Origin: Solibacteraceae bacterium
GTDB taxonomy: Bacteria > Acidobacteriota > Terriglobia > Bryobacterales > Bryobacteraceae
Assembly (NCBI GenBank): GCA_026984795.1
Contig: JALSRK010000077.1
Location: forward strand, 1-64,000
Direction: 5' to 3'
Length of the DNA: 64,000 nt
Under the pieces are notes generated by a model. It saw only the letters and a list, made by a program, of their open reading frames with translations. It had not been told where the DNA came from and made no database searches. Of this stretch, positions 37,133-46,261 are shown piece after piece. The position numbers were made by a program, and so were the translations under genes. Positions within the stretch are counted from its first letter, which is position 1. Every line of letters begins with the position of its first letter.

Positions 37133-39574
37133 TTATGACTTCGCCTCCGCTGAAGTCCGTGGGGGACCTTCAGCCCTCGCCAGGACGCGGCGAACGGCAT
37201 CGGCCAACGTACGGGCGATGCTGTCCCAAGAAAAACGGGTTTCGACCAGGACGCGAGCATTGCACACCATTTCTTCCAGGGCCACCTCACTGGTGTCCGC
37301 CACACGCTGGATCACGTCGGGAAAATCGACGAGTGATGCGATGTGAGCATGGACGCCGTCTTGAAGTCCGAGTCCGCGAGCACCAAACGGCGTGGTCAAC
37401 ACAGGCACTCCCGAGGCCAGATACTCCAGCATTTTGAGGTTGGTGCCGGAACCGGTCTCCACGGGATTGACGGCCAGATCGGCTGTTCCGAGGAGGTCCA
37501 GCTTTACATGGTCTTCGACGACCCCCACTAACTCCATATTCGCCGGCATGGGACAATGCCACCGTCTAAAGTATTCACAGACGCTTCCCACTACAACGAA
37601 CCGGCTCCATGGTGTCCGACGTGCAACCTCCATCAACGTCAGCACCGCATCGATATTGGGGCCGTGCCAGCTACCCAAGAACAACACCGTGAAGCGCGGA
37701 ACTCCATTGTCGCTGGGCCGACGTCTCCGCTCGACGACCGAGCGAAAGGGAATCGACTCCGCGTCCACACCGTTCGGCACGACGACCATCTTGTCCGGGC
37801 TGACACCGAACATCCTCGATAGAGACGTGGCGTCTTCCTCGCAGCACGCCAGCACACGGTGGCTCAACTGGCAAGCCAGCCTTTCCACCGACTCCGTCAG
37901 CCGGAGAAAGTATCGTCCCAGGGGATTGTCCGGCAAAATAGCACGTTTCAGAGCGACCTCAACATCCTGGGCTTCGTAGATGAAGGGCTGCGCACCGCTT
38001 ACCTCTTGTAGCGCCGGGAACACGTAAGGATGACTTGCGATGAGTACGCTGGCGCTCGATGCTAACTGTCGCAGTGTCTCGACATATTCCGGCGTATAAG
38101 CGTACAGCTTCGGCATCGCCACATCGGTGATGGGGATACCTCCCAGTCTGCAGGAAAGCCGCCATTCCTTATCGGCATGCGCCGCCGTCTTGGCGACCCG
38201 GACCTCGGCGACATGTGGCGCCACGTCGATGCGCCGCGCCGACTGATCGGGTTCCGCCAAGGAAAGGATCTCGATGTCAAACTCGTCGGCGAGCCGCCGG
38301 CACAGCTGGTGCACTCTCACCTGCCCACCGCCGCGCGGCGGCCACACGGGAAATGTGGTCGTGACTACTACTTTCCGCCTCCCCGTCCGCGACACACACA
38401 AGCCCGCCGAGGTTCGCCGCTGTTCTTCGCAGAGAGTTTCCACCACCCGCTGCCACCCGATCTTGGCCACCCGACGGCGACACTCCTCACTCATCTCCAC
38501 TACCGCCTCAGGGTGGTCGTCTACAAACTCGAGCACATCGGCGATCGCCTTGGCGTCGGGCGGCACTACAAATCCAGAAACACCGTCCTCGACGAACTCC
38601 CTCACGCCACCTGAGTCCGTAGTTGTGATCACTGCCTTACCACACTGCATCGCCTCCACCGTGACGAGCCCGTAGTCCTCGTCGTATGGCACATAGAGCA
38701 CCGCCAGCGCCCGGCTGTACAGCTTCTCTACCTCCGCATCGCTGACATATCCAAGGAATTCGATTCTCGGATCTCCGTGTGCCTGGGCTCTCAACCGCGC
38801 CAGCTCCGGACCGGTCCCCGCCACCTTCAACTTCCGCTGCGTTTTCGAGCTCAAGACCGCGTCGATGAGCATTCCGATCCGCTTGGCCGAATCCAGCCGG
38901 CCCACCGTGAGGAAATACTCCCGACTCACATCGCCGACGGCATTTATGTTCGACGGATGGTGCACCACCACCGGTCGGACTCCCGCCGGAAAGTAGCCGG
39001 ACCGGCTTGCAACAGTTCTCGAGATTGCGGCGTACCGGTATATCCTGGAGGGGTGCAGCGCGCCGTCGTCCAGAAACCGCACTACAGACCGCGCCAACGG
39101 GCCCGGAAACGAGAACACCCCCGGAGGAACGTCTTCGTCGCCACGCAACGCTTCCAGCCGGTCGAAAAGGGGCCCTAACGCCTGCGGATCACCTCGTTTC
39201 CCTTGAAGGAACTTGACCAGGTCGGCTACCGCCGGGTGGGAAGTATCAACCTCGGACCCTTGGCCGGACAAACTATAGGTATCGTACAGTCCACGCAATC
39301 GGTGTTGCAGGTACACTACATGGCGTTCATGCCGGGCCATCCACGCTGGATATTTCGACGTGATGACTAGATCGAAGTGCTGCAGGTCCACACACGAAAA
39401 CGCGTGGTAACTATCAACCAAGTCCCAAAAAGTATGTTCCCGCGTTGGGATCTTGATCAACTCGGCGTGGTGCCTTGTCGTTTCATTGATGTAGCGCTGC
39501 AACCCCCACCAGAGCTTCTCAGCTCCACCGACGCAGAAAGGCACAGGACTCGGCGCTAAAATGGCGATGTCCAT
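37133..39574 (-). CDS. Tandem GT4-GT4 glycosyltransferase fusion
   Basis: An 813-residue protein with two complete GT-B glycosyltransferases. First unit (about 1-395): LAPSPVPFCVGGAEKLWWGL at the N-terminus and YDEDYGLVTVEAMQCGKAVITT as the E-x7-E nucleotide-sugar site. Second unit (about 400-800): VVVTTTFPVWPPRGGGQVRV as a new N-terminus, NPVETGSGTNLKMLEYLASGVPV as its donor region. It would add two sugars in succession to a glycan. It begins 7 bases after the next GT4 gene, in one operon. Less GC-rich than the flanking chromosome. Confidence 0.9.
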   Translation of the reverse strand: MDIAILAPSPVPFCVGGAEKLWWGLQRYINETTRHHAELIKIPTREHTFWDLVDSYHAFSCVDLQHFDLVITSKYPAWMARHERHVVYLQHRLRGLYDTYSLSGQGSEVDTSHPAVADLVKFLQGKRGDPQALGPLFDRLEALRGDEDVPPGVFSFPGPLARSVVRFLDDGALHPSRIYRYAAISRTVASRSGYFPAGVRPVVVHHPSNINAVGDVSREYFLTVGRLDSAKRIGMLIDAVLSSKTQRKLKVAGTGPELARLRAQAHGDPRIEFLGYVSDAEVEKLYSRALAVLYVPYDEDYGLVTVEAMQCGKAVITTTDSGGVREFVEDGVSGFVVPPDAKAIADVLEFVDDHPEAVVEMSEECRRRVAKIGWQRVVETLCEEQRRTSAGLCVSRTGRRKVVVTTTFPVWPPRGGGQVRVHQLCRRLADEFDIEILSLAEPDQSARRIDVAPHVAEVRVAKTAAHADKEWRLSCRLGGIPITDVAMPKLYAYTPEYVETLRQLASSASVLIASHPYVFPALQEVSGAQPFIYEAQDVEVALKRAILPDNPLGRYFLRLTESVERLACQLSHRVLACCEEDATSLSRMFGVSPDKMVVVPNGVDAESIPFRSVVERRRRPSDNGVPRFTVLFLGSWHGPNIDAVLTLMEVARRTPWSRFVVVGSVCEYFRRWHCPMPANMELVGVVEDHVKLDLLGTADLAVNPVETGSGTNLKMLEYLASGVPVLTTPFGARGLGLQDGVHAHIASLVDFPDVIQRVADTSEVALEEMVCNARVLVETRFSWDSIARTLADAVRRVLARAEGPPRTSAEAKS

Positions 39575-39581
39575 CGTTTCT

Positions 39582-40610
39582 TCAACTCAACAACTGAGCG
39601 ACAACCCGGTCCCATGATATCCCGAGCTGCCGGTACCTTTCTCGACCTGCATGGCCGAGGTCGACGGCCAGCGAGCGGCTATCCACCAACCGTTCGATCG
39701 CCGCCGCGACTGCTTGGGGCTCGGGCTCGACCACGAGGCCGGTTTGTCCGTCACGGACAAACTCCAGCGGCCCGCCGGAATCCGTGCAAGTGATCACTGG
39801 TTTGGCCGACAGCATAGCTTCCAGAGTTACGTAACCGTAGTCCTCGTCGCGAGGCCCGAAGAAAACACCCAGGCTGCACGCGTAGTAGCTCGGCATATCG
39901 TCGTCAGGAATCCGCCCGAGCAGGCGGACACGGTCGGAGACGCCCAAATCCTCGATCAGCCTGGCGAGTCGTTCCCTGGCGCCCCCCTCGCCGGCGATCA
40001 GGGCGAACACCCGTGAACGCGTGTGGCGCATCGCTCGAATCAAGAGATCCTGGCGCTTGAGGTCCTCGAGGCGGCTGGGGCAGAAGATGTAGGGTTGAGG
40101 TGGAAGCGTATAATACGACTCAGGTCTGGGCGGTGGGTGATACAGCGGCTCAGCGTCGATACCGTTGAATTCCTTCAAACGTCTGCTGACCGTTCTGGAT
40201 TCGGTCCGAAGCGTGTTAGCTTCCGAGAGGTAAAGTGTGTCCTTCCGGATGATCTTCCGCCGCATGGCACGGGCGGATGGGTCGCGAGCGTTCTCATCGG
40301 TCCAAAGGTCATACACCTGGCGGTGCTGGTGGATTAGCCAGACGATCTTATTATCGTGACGTGTGTAATAAGCTGGGAACTTCAGGCAGATGACGCGGTC
40401 CGGCTGGTAGCCGTTGAGGTTGGTGAAATCTTCAGATTCCCACATATCCATGCATCTGAGGACGGCATCGGGAGGTGAGAATCGAAACGGAAACGTCACC
40501 AAGTCAACCTGATGACCGTGATTTTTCAAGGCCGCCACGAGGCCGCTCGCCTGCGCTTCCGCGCCACCTCGGACGAAGGGCACCTGAACAGTGAGAACCA
40601 GCGCTCGCAT
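39582..40610 (-). CDS. GT4 family glycosyltransferase
   Basis: A 342-residue retaining GT-B enzyme, related to the first half of the downstream fusion (both have VPFVRGGAEAQ/VPFCVGGAEKL N-termini, a KFPAYYTRHDNKIVWLIHQHR/KYPAWMARHERHVVYLQHR block and a DEDYGxVTxEAM donor motif). FGPRDEDYGYVTLEAMLSAKPVITCTDSGG is the nucleotide-sugar site. This similarity suggests the fusion arose by duplication. Probably builds the repeat of a surface polysaccharide. Confidence 0.9.
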   Translation of the reverse strand: MRALVLTVQVPFVRGGAEAQASGLVAALKNHGHQVDLVTFPFRFSPPDAVLRCMDMWESEDFTNLNGYQPDRVICLKFPAYYTRHDNKIVWLIHQHRQVYDLWTDENARDPSARAMRRKIIRKDTLYLSEANTLRTESRTVSRRLKEFNGIDAEPLYHPPPRPESYYTLPPQPYIFCPSRLEDLKRQDLLIRAMRHTRSRVFALIAGEGGARERLARLIEDLGVSDRVRLLGRIPDDDMPSYYACSLGVFFGPRDEDYGYVTLEAMLSAKPVITCTDSGGPLEFVRDGQTGLVVEPEPQAVAAAIERLVDSRSLAVDLGHAGRERYRQLGISWDRVVAQLLS

Positions 40611-40926
40611 AACTTAACGTGTTCGACAAGTTGATAAAAGCCAAGAAAGCGTAGCGGCTCATGTAAGGCCCCGAGACACTAACTGTTCTGCTTTCCTGTG
40701 TTACTGTCCCGGTTTGGAAGGCCGCAGCGCGAGCCGCAGACTTGCGAGTCCCGGCGGGCCGGGTGAAACCGGTCTTGCGCCGGGTCGATCTCGTGCGTTG
40801 TAGTGTGCTCCTGCGGGAAGGAGTTTTGCAAAGCCGCAGGAGATCCCAGGAGCAGATCGCACCCTGGAGCGCGACGTTTCCAAAGATATGGCTGCTCCGC
40901 CGCTCATATAGTCCATCGGTGTCCGT
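40611..40926. other. Intergenic stretch in the polysaccharide locus
   Basis: No convincing gene. The open frames here are antisense or out of frame with the DUF4214 gene. It likely holds the GT4 promoter; no consensus is obvious. Confidence 0.35.
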
Positions 40927-41865
40927 TCATCGTCGGGGCGCAGTAGCCTGCCGGGGGGCCGGTGATGAAGGGGACAGCGTCTGCAGGAGGCGCACAATCT
41001 GCCGTTGGCATTCTTCGAGGGACGCTTCGCAGGCGTTGAGGCGTTCGCTGACGCGGTCGAGACTGCTTCGATCCGCTTTCGTGAACGCCATTCTAGACAG
41101 GAGTCGCATTTGCTCATCGAGTCTGGGTGTCAGTTTACTAACTGCATCCTCGATCGCACCGAGCCGCCGGGCGTAGCTCTCGAGTGTGGGCCCACTCGCC
41201 GTATCCGGCCCGGGAGCCCCTGCCGCCGCTTTCGCAAAGCCCCTCCCGGGCGCGGCGGGCGTTTCTTCCGGCTGGTATCGAGATGCTGGGCGACCGGCTC
41301 CGGAGGAAACAGCCAGAAAGCGGCGTCTGTGCTCCCACCAGGCTAACCGCGCGATTGTGGGTAGCACCCGGAGAGCATCGCTAACGAGCTCACGGACTGC
41401 GCGCTGCCGCAATTGCCGTCCAAGCCTGCTTCGAAATGCGCGCCACCACAACCCGCGGAGTCCGATCCCAATAGCTATGCCTTCGGCAGAGTAACGCAAT
41501 AGCCACAACAGCTCAGCCCGGGTCAAGCGCTGCGCCCGCAGCAGTTCCGTGTAATGCAGGAATCCCTGCCGGTCCGGTGCACGCCGCAGCACGTTTTCGT
41601 AAGCGCGCCGCACAAATGTGGGGTCATTTCCGGCAAGGAGCCGAGACACAGGATCCTTCTGGACAACCGCGCAACCTGAGCGATCCGTGGAACGCGATGT
41701 CGGATGCGCGTATGATTCTCCCTCCGCCGGCACAGTGCCATCCTTCCGACGGCTGCACTCGCTCTGGATTTCCTGAAGCAGCTCTTCAAGCGACACAGCC
41801 GGTTTCGTCACCCCAGTTCGAACCTGGAGAGCACCCGCCAGATCAGTATCCGTATTGGAAAGCAC
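40927..41865 (-). CDS. DUF4214-domain protein with C-terminal coiled coil
   Basis: A 312-residue protein. The DUF4214 motif (FVRRAYENVLRRAPDRQGFLHYTELLRAQRLTRAELLWLLRYSAEG) is at about residues 83-130. A basic, Trp/Arg-rich segment with possible membrane contact follows (about 130-185), and the end (about 230-300) is a predicted coiled coil (LGAIEDAVSKLTPRLDEQMRLLSRM). DUF4214 occurs in polysaccharide loci and in the large secreted protein at 31.4 kb. Possibly a scaffold for the glycosyltransferases; the function is not known. Confidence 0.75.
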   Translation of the reverse strand: MLSNTDTDLAGALQVRTGVTKPAVSLEELLQEIQSECSRRKDGTVPAEGESYAHPTSRSTDRSGCAVVQKDPVSRLLAGNDPTFVRRAYENVLRRAPDRQGFLHYTELLRAQRLTRAELLWLLRYSAEGIAIGIGLRGLWWRAFRSRLGRQLRQRAVRELVSDALRVLPTIARLAWWEHRRRFLAVSSGAGRPASRYQPEETPAAPGRGFAKAAAGAPGPDTASGPTLESYARRLGAIEDAVSKLTPRLDEQMRLLSRMAFTKADRSSLDRVSERLNACEASLEECQRQIVRLLQTLSPSSPAPRQATAPRR

Positions 41866-41938
41866 CCTTGTCTCCCCCTTTGGTCACTCACTTGTTGCCC
41901 TCGAGCGGCCGGTTTCGCCCGCTGCTTCCAGACGCCCT

Positions 41939-42949
41939 TTAGGAGGCACCGATGGACTCTGGAGATTGGATCGGCGTCTCAATGATATGACAGTCGTATT
42001 CCACCATCTCCCGGACCAGATCCGCGAACCGGGTTCGCGCTTTCCAGCCCAGTTTGGCTTCCGCTTTGGCCGGATCCCCGATCAGCACGTCCACCTCCGC
42101 CGGGCGGTAGAAGCGCTCGTCGATCACCACGTAATCCCGGTAATCGAGGCCAACGGCGCCGAACGCCAGCTCGGCGAACTCCCGGACCGAATGGGTCTCG
42201 CCGGTGGCGATCACGTAATCGTCGGGCTCATCCTGCTGCAGCATCAGCCACATCGCTTCCACGTATTCTCTGGCGTGGCCCCAGTCCCGGCGAGCCTCGA
42301 GATTACCCAGCCGCAGCTCCCTGGCTTCGCCGGCCAGGATGCGGGCCACTCCCGAAGTGATCTTGCGCGTCACGAACTCATAGCCGCGCCGGGGCGACTC
42401 GTGGTTGAACAGGATGCCGCTCGAGGCGTGAAGACCATACGCCTCGCGGTAGTTGCGGGTCAGCTCAAAACCCGCCACCTTACTGATGCCGTAGCTGGAA
42501 CGGGGGTGGAAACGCGTTCGCTCGTTCTGCGGCACTTCCTCGACGCGGCCGAACATCTCGCTCGATCCGGCGAAGTAGAAGCGGCAGGCCGGCGCGCACT
42601 CCTTCAATGCCGCCAACAGGAAATGCGTGCCGTCGATGTTCGTCTGCAGCGTCGAGAACTCGTCTTCGAACGAATAGGTAACGAAGCTCTGCGCCGCCAG
42701 GTGATAACACTCGTCAGGCATCACCCGGCCTACCGCCTGGAAGAGGCTCGGGAAGCTCTCCAGCGAACCCGCGTGGAGGACCACGTCGTCCAGCAGATGC
42801 TGAATCCGCGACAGCCGATGCGCCGGATCTTCCAGGGCCACCCGGCGCACCACCCCGTGCACCTCATAGCCCTTTTCCAGCAGCAGCTCGGCCAGGTACG
42901 AACCGTCCTGCCCACTGATGCCCGTAATCAGCGCCTTTCTTTTTGTCAT
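41939..42949 (-). CDS. gmd: GDP-mannose 4,6-dehydratase
   Basis: A 336-residue short-chain dehydrogenase making GDP-4-keto-6-deoxymannose, the precursor of GDP-rhamnose or GDP-fucose. ALITGISGQDGSYLAELLLEKGYEVHGVVRR is the NADP site, SSYGISKVAG holds the YxxxK pair, SGILFNHESPRRG and RDWGHAREYVEAMW are Gmd signatures. The start at 42949 (MTKRKALITG) was chosen; the frame is open further upstream but there it is antisense to a tRNA. A 4-reductase is not in the window. Confidence 0.93.
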   Translation of the reverse strand: MTKRKALITGISGQDGSYLAELLLEKGYEVHGVVRRVALEDPAHRLSRIQHLLDDVVLHAGSLESFPSLFQAVGRVMPDECYHLAAQSFVTYSFEDEFSTLQTNIDGTHFLLAALKECAPACRFYFAGSSEMFGRVEEVPQNERTRFHPRSSYGISKVAGFELTRNYREAYGLHASSGILFNHESPRRGYEFVTRKITSGVARILAGEARELRLGNLEARRDWGHAREYVEAMWLMLQQDEPDDYVIATGETHSVREFAELAFGAVGLDYRDYVVIDERFYRPAEVDVLIGDPAKAEAKLGWKARTRFADLVREMVEYDCHIIETPIQSPESIGAS

Positions 42950-43170
42950 GACCGAATTCCACCGCTCGCCAGTCGGCCGGCGACCTCCTTGTAAATAGTA
43001 AGCATAGTACCAGAGAAATCTCTCGTCAGCAAACCGTTCATCCCGCCTATTTCGTTCCGGACATCCAGGCTCCGGCCAAGCGCCCGGCGCAGGGCCGGGC
43101 GGCTGGCGGGGAATCTCGAGGTGTCCGGCCGGGGCCGGAGGTGCCCGCTGAGGCCGAGCGGTCATTTCGC

Positions 43171-43176
43171 TAGAAT
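43171..43176 (+). promoter_or_regulatory. -10 box (TAGAAT) for tRNA-Pro
   Basis: TAGAAT ends 10 bases before the tRNA. The same hexamer followed by TG occurs before tRNA-Ala (44800) and before the small zinc-ribbon gene (45188). Confidence 0.5.
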
Positions 43177-43186
43177 TGATAAGGGT

Positions 43187-43263
43187 CGGGGCGTGGCGCA
43201 GCCTGGTAGCGCACCTGCCTTGGGCGCAGGGGGTCGCAGGTTCGAATCCTGCCGCCCCGACCA
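43187..43263 (+). tRNA. tRNA-Pro (anticodon GGG)
   Basis: A complete 77-base cloverleaf: acceptor CGGGGCG pairs with CGCCCCG; the anticodon loop TTGGGCG is closed by CTGC/GCAG; the T-loop is GGTTCGAATCC; CCA is encoded. The anticodon GGG reads CCC and CCT. Confidence 0.96.
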
Positions 43264-43843
43264 ATGAGCGCAGTGGCCTGCTCCCCCGCTGCGGGCGCGG
43301 CGATCGATGAGAGGACCGCCGCTACAGCGGCTCCCATTCTTTGAATTGCGTGAGCTCCGCCGTCGCCGGGCCCCCTGCTCTACCGCCCCACGGCCGGGGC
43401 CTGTAGGGGTTCTGAGCGGCTCACTTTTCTCAGCAAGAGCACAACAGCGGAGATTCGAGTGGTCACCCTATCTGCAAACCAGGTGGTTGCCAATCGTTGC
43501 AGCCCGCTCGCCGGGTCTCGGAGCAGCCCAGCGACAACCTGCAAGCCGATCCGAGTAAACCGTCGGCGGCTGTCTCAGGAAACCCGGGACCGACCGGTCC
43601 GGCGCCGCTCTGGAGCGGACGGCTTCCTTGACCTTCACCTCCAGCGAGACCCGAGGGAACAGACTCCCTGCTTTCCGGAGTATCGCTGCGGCCCGGTCAC
43701 GCATCTGACAGACACAGACGAATGTGAGCGAGAATGGGAGGCACCGGTGAGCGTGCGCCGGTTCGGGCACGAGACAGCCGGCGCCGTTTGCCGGCGCTGG
43801 AGCCGGGTGAGCCACACCCTCGCGTGAGCTTTAGGAGGAACCA
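43264..43843. other. Intergenic, no gene seen
   Basis: About 580 bases with no supported gene. The only structure noted is the RBS AGGAGGA (43833-43839) before the glycine-zipper lipoprotein. Open frames across it have no recognisable protein features. Confidence 0.4.
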
Positions 43844-44653
43844 ATGCGAATCGGAACACTGAGCGCAATCCTGGCAGGCGTACTGCTGGCTGCCGGATGC
43901 GGGAAGCTGACCAAGAGCACCGACACCGGCGTCACCGAACAGGACGTCGCCAAGGCCGAAGAAGAGCTGGCCCGAATGAAGGAAAAGCTGGCTCAGGAAA
44001 AAGCCGCCACCGAAAAGGCCGAAGGGGCCCAACCAGCCCGGCGGGAAGCGGCCGGTGGCGCTCCGGCCGGCCAGACCGCGGCTGCGAAGAAGCCTCCGCA
44101 GAAGGCCCCGGCGCCGCCGCCGGTGAAGACGATCACTTTGGAGCCGGGCACGCCCATCGTGGTGCGCACCACCAGCACCATTTCAACGAAAGCCGCTCGC
44201 ACCGGTGAGCGCTTCACCGCTACTCTCGAAGAGCCGTTGATGGCTGGCATGGAAATGATTGCCCCGAAGGGGGCGCTGGTAGAAGGGGTCGTCGTCGAGT
44301 CGAAGAGAGGAGGTCGGATCAAGGGCAAGGCGGTGCTCGCGGTGACCCTCAGCGCGATTACCACCGACACCGGCCAGCGCATCGAGATTGCGACGAACAC
44401 CATCGGCAATCAGGCAAAATCGGCGAAGAAGAAAGACGCGGCCAAAATCGGCATTGGGGCCGCCGCCGGAGCCGTGATCGGCGCCATCGCCGGGGGAGGT
44501 AAGGGAGCGGCCATCGGCGCCGGTGTCGGCGCGGGTGCGGGCACAGCCGGCGTGCTGCTCACCCGCGGCAACGCCGCAGAGATTCCGTCGGAAACAATCC
44601 TCCATTTCGAACTCGCCCAGCCCGTCTCGGTGACCTTGGAGCGAAGCCGGTGA
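43844..44653 (+). CDS. Glycine-zipper lipoprotein
   Basis: A 269-residue exported protein: signal with lipobox LLAAGC (Cys19), a charged coiled coil (about 28-60), a proline/alanine linker, a strand-rich domain (TITLEPGTPIVVRTTSTISTKAARTG with an ERFTATLEEPL continuation) and a glycine zipper (about 202-236: IGIGAAAGAVIGAIAGGGKG, AAIGAGVGAGAGTAG) that probably inserts into or packs on the membrane. Good RBS. Likely outer-membrane stress or envelope protein; no specific function known. Confidence 0.82.
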   Translation: MRIGTLSAILAGVLLAAGCGKLTKSTDTGVTEQDVAKAEEELARMKEKLAQEKAATEKAEGAQPARREAAGGAPAGQTAAAKKPPQKAPAPPPVKTITLEPGTPIVVRTTSTISTKAARTGERFTATLEEPLMAGMEMIAPKGALVEGVVVESKRGGRIKGKAVLAVTLSAITTDTGQRIEIATNTIGNQAKSAKKKDAAKIGIGAAAGAVIGAIAGGGKGAAIGAGVGAGAGTAGVLLTRGNAAEIPSETILHFELAQPVSVTLERSR

Positions 44654-44799
44654 CCGGAGGAATGCCGGGAATGGGCTCCGGGCGCCTCGCGGCCCCCCGG
44701 GAAGCTATCAGCGGCCCCCTCTCCCTACAGTGGTCTCGGTACCCCGCCGCTGCAGCGGGTGTGGCGTGGTTTCGTTGCGGCTGAGTTGCCATGTTATAT

Positions 44800-44805
44800 T
44801 AGAAT
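44800..44805 (+). promoter_or_regulatory. -10 box (TAGAAT) for tRNA-Ala
   Basis: TAGAAT ends 12 bases before the tRNA; TTGCGG at 44775-44780 is a possible -35 with 19-base spacing. Confidence 0.5.
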
Positions 44806-44817
44806 TGACGCGCCGGT

Positions 44818-44893
44818 GGGCGGCTAGCTCAGTTGGGAGAGCACGGCGTTCGCAACGCCGGGGTCGTGGGTTCGAGTCCCATGCCGTCCACCA
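44818..44893 (+). tRNA. tRNA-Ala (anticodon CGC)
   Basis: A 76-base cloverleaf: acceptor GGGCGGC pairs with GCCGTCC (one G-U); anticodon stem CGGCG/CGCCG closes the loop TTCGCAA; T-loop GGTTCGAGTCC; encoded CCA. It reads GCG. Confidence 0.96.
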
Positions 44894-45244
44894 AGCATCC
44901 GCATCCGGCGGCCACCAGAGTCGCGCTTTCTTCCCCCGGCGAACCTATGCAGGAAAGTCTTGCTTGCTGCAGGCATGGGCGAGGCGAGTTCCCTGTGTCG
45001 GCGTGCCCGCGGCCGGTACAGGAACAAGCCACAACCCGCGGCGCCCGTGGCCGCAGCCCAGGTGGGATGCAGCGCAGGGTCCGGACGCCGCCGCCTCCCC
45101 CACGCTTTTCCGCCTAATCTTCGCCGGTTCTTCGATCCCTGCCTCGGCCGCGACGCCGAAATTTCATCCGCGAAACGAAAATCGGGCTAGAATTGGGTAG
45201 GCTCTCATACCCTCAGCACGGGTAGCGCAAAGGAGGACCAGGCG
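44894..45244. other. Intergenic, promoter of the zinc-ribbon gene
   Basis: No gene. TAGAAT at 45188-45193 and GGAGG at 45233-45237 serve the following small gene. The minus-strand open frames here are antisense to tRNA-Ala. Confidence 0.45.
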
Positions 45245-45457
45245 ATGGGCAACCCTGCAACTCGGCCACAGCCGACTCCAAGCTGGGAGCATATGCTCTC
45301 CGGACAGCAACTCGCGCGCCTCGGAGTGCGCCTGCTGAACCGTTTCGACCTCGAGCTGGAGTGCCGCGTCTGCGGCGAGAGGTGGATGTCCCGGCGGCTT
45401 CCGAACGGGCGGCTCGCCCCTGGCTACTGGAAGTGCCCGAACCGGTGCAACTGGTGA
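45245..45457 (+). CDS. Small zinc-ribbon protein
   Basis: A 70-residue protein with a CxxC...CxxxC pair (CRVCGERW about 40-47 and CPNRCNW at the end), a likely zinc knuckle. The first 35 residues look helical (LSGQQLARLGVRLLNRFDLELE). It has a good RBS (AAAGGAGG) and its own -10 box, so it is very probably expressed. I do not recognise the family; similar tiny zinc ribbons bind nucleic acid or regulate transcription. Confidence 0.72.
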   Translation: MGNPATRPQPTPSWEHMLSGQQLARLGVRLLNRFDLELECRVCGERWMSRRLPNGRLAPGYWKCPNRCNW

Positions 45458-45614
45458 GGCCGGTCCGGGGCAGCGCCGCCGGCGGTCTGAGGGAGCCGAA
45501 CGTGCAAAGTCAGAGTCCGTGTGGCCTTCCCCGTCTGTAGCGCTCCAGTGGGCGAACCACCCGATGCGGCACGGTTGGGCTGCTACGGGGCGAGATCTCT
45601 GCGGCCGGGCCCCG

Positions 45615-46064
45615 TCATCCTGGATACCGGCCGGTGATGTAAGCGTGGAGGTGCCCGATCGTCGCCGCCTGTTCATCGACGATCGAGCGGACCAAATCCC
45701 CGATCGAGACGACCCCCACGACCCGTCCCTCCTCGAGCACCGGGAGGTGGCGGATCCGCTTGTTGGTCATAATCGACATCGCTTCACTGACCGTGCAATC
45801 CGGAACAACCACCTGCACGGGGCTGCTCATGATCTCGCGGACGGGGGTTTGCTTCGATGACTTGCCCTTGAGAATCACCTTCCGCGCGTAGTCGCGTTCG
45901 CTGATGATGCCGACCAGCTCTTCCCCATCCATGACGAGGAGGGCGCCCACGCTGTTCTCGGCCATGATCTTGATCGCTTCGAAAACGGTCGCATCCGGCG
46001 GCAGCGAGAAGACCTTATGCCCCTTCTTTTGAAGGATCTCGCGAATCGTCGTCTTGGCTTGCAT
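45615..46064 (-). CDS. CBS-domain pair protein
   Basis: A 149-residue protein made of two CBS domains (VFEAIKIMAENSVGALLVMDGEELVGIISERDYARKV and VSEAMSIMTNKRIRHLPVLEEGRVVGVVSIGDLVRS). CBS pairs bind adenosyl nucleotides and sense energy state. The SERDYARK motif is common in stand-alone regulators of this type. A TATGAG hexamer (46071-46076) ends 6 bases before the ATG, which may mean a leaderless start. Confidence 0.9.
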   Translation of the reverse strand: MQAKTTIREILQKKGHKVFSLPPDATVFEAIKIMAENSVGALLVMDGEELVGIISERDYARKVILKGKSSKQTPVREIMSSPVQVVVPDCTVSEAMSIMTNKRIRHLPVLEEGRVVGVVSIGDLVRSIVDEQAATIGHLHAYITGRYPG

Positions 46065-46261
46065 AGGACTCTCATACCACGTTTCCGTGACCTGGAGCCA
46101 CCTCCGGCGCCGCCGGTTCCGTCCCGCGCAACGCCGTCTGGACAGCCGCCGAGACCCGCCGGCGGACTACCCGTCGGCCGGAGGTGACCACATAGAAGCT
46201 CCGGCCCACCGATGCCGGGGTTGCGCAGCTAAACTGCCGGCCCCGAGTTTCGACCCCCGCT

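Noticed and set aside
42950-43264. N-terminal extension of the gmd frame beginning [16 protein letters not shown]
   Set aside because: It is antisense to tRNA-Pro (43187-43263), a well-known false ORF sequence; the real start is 42949.
44824-45032. Two small minus-strand ORFs ending in GTRTHDPGVANAVLSQLS-like sequence
   Set aside because: They are antisense to tRNA-Ala; the protein sequence is a common mis-annotation.
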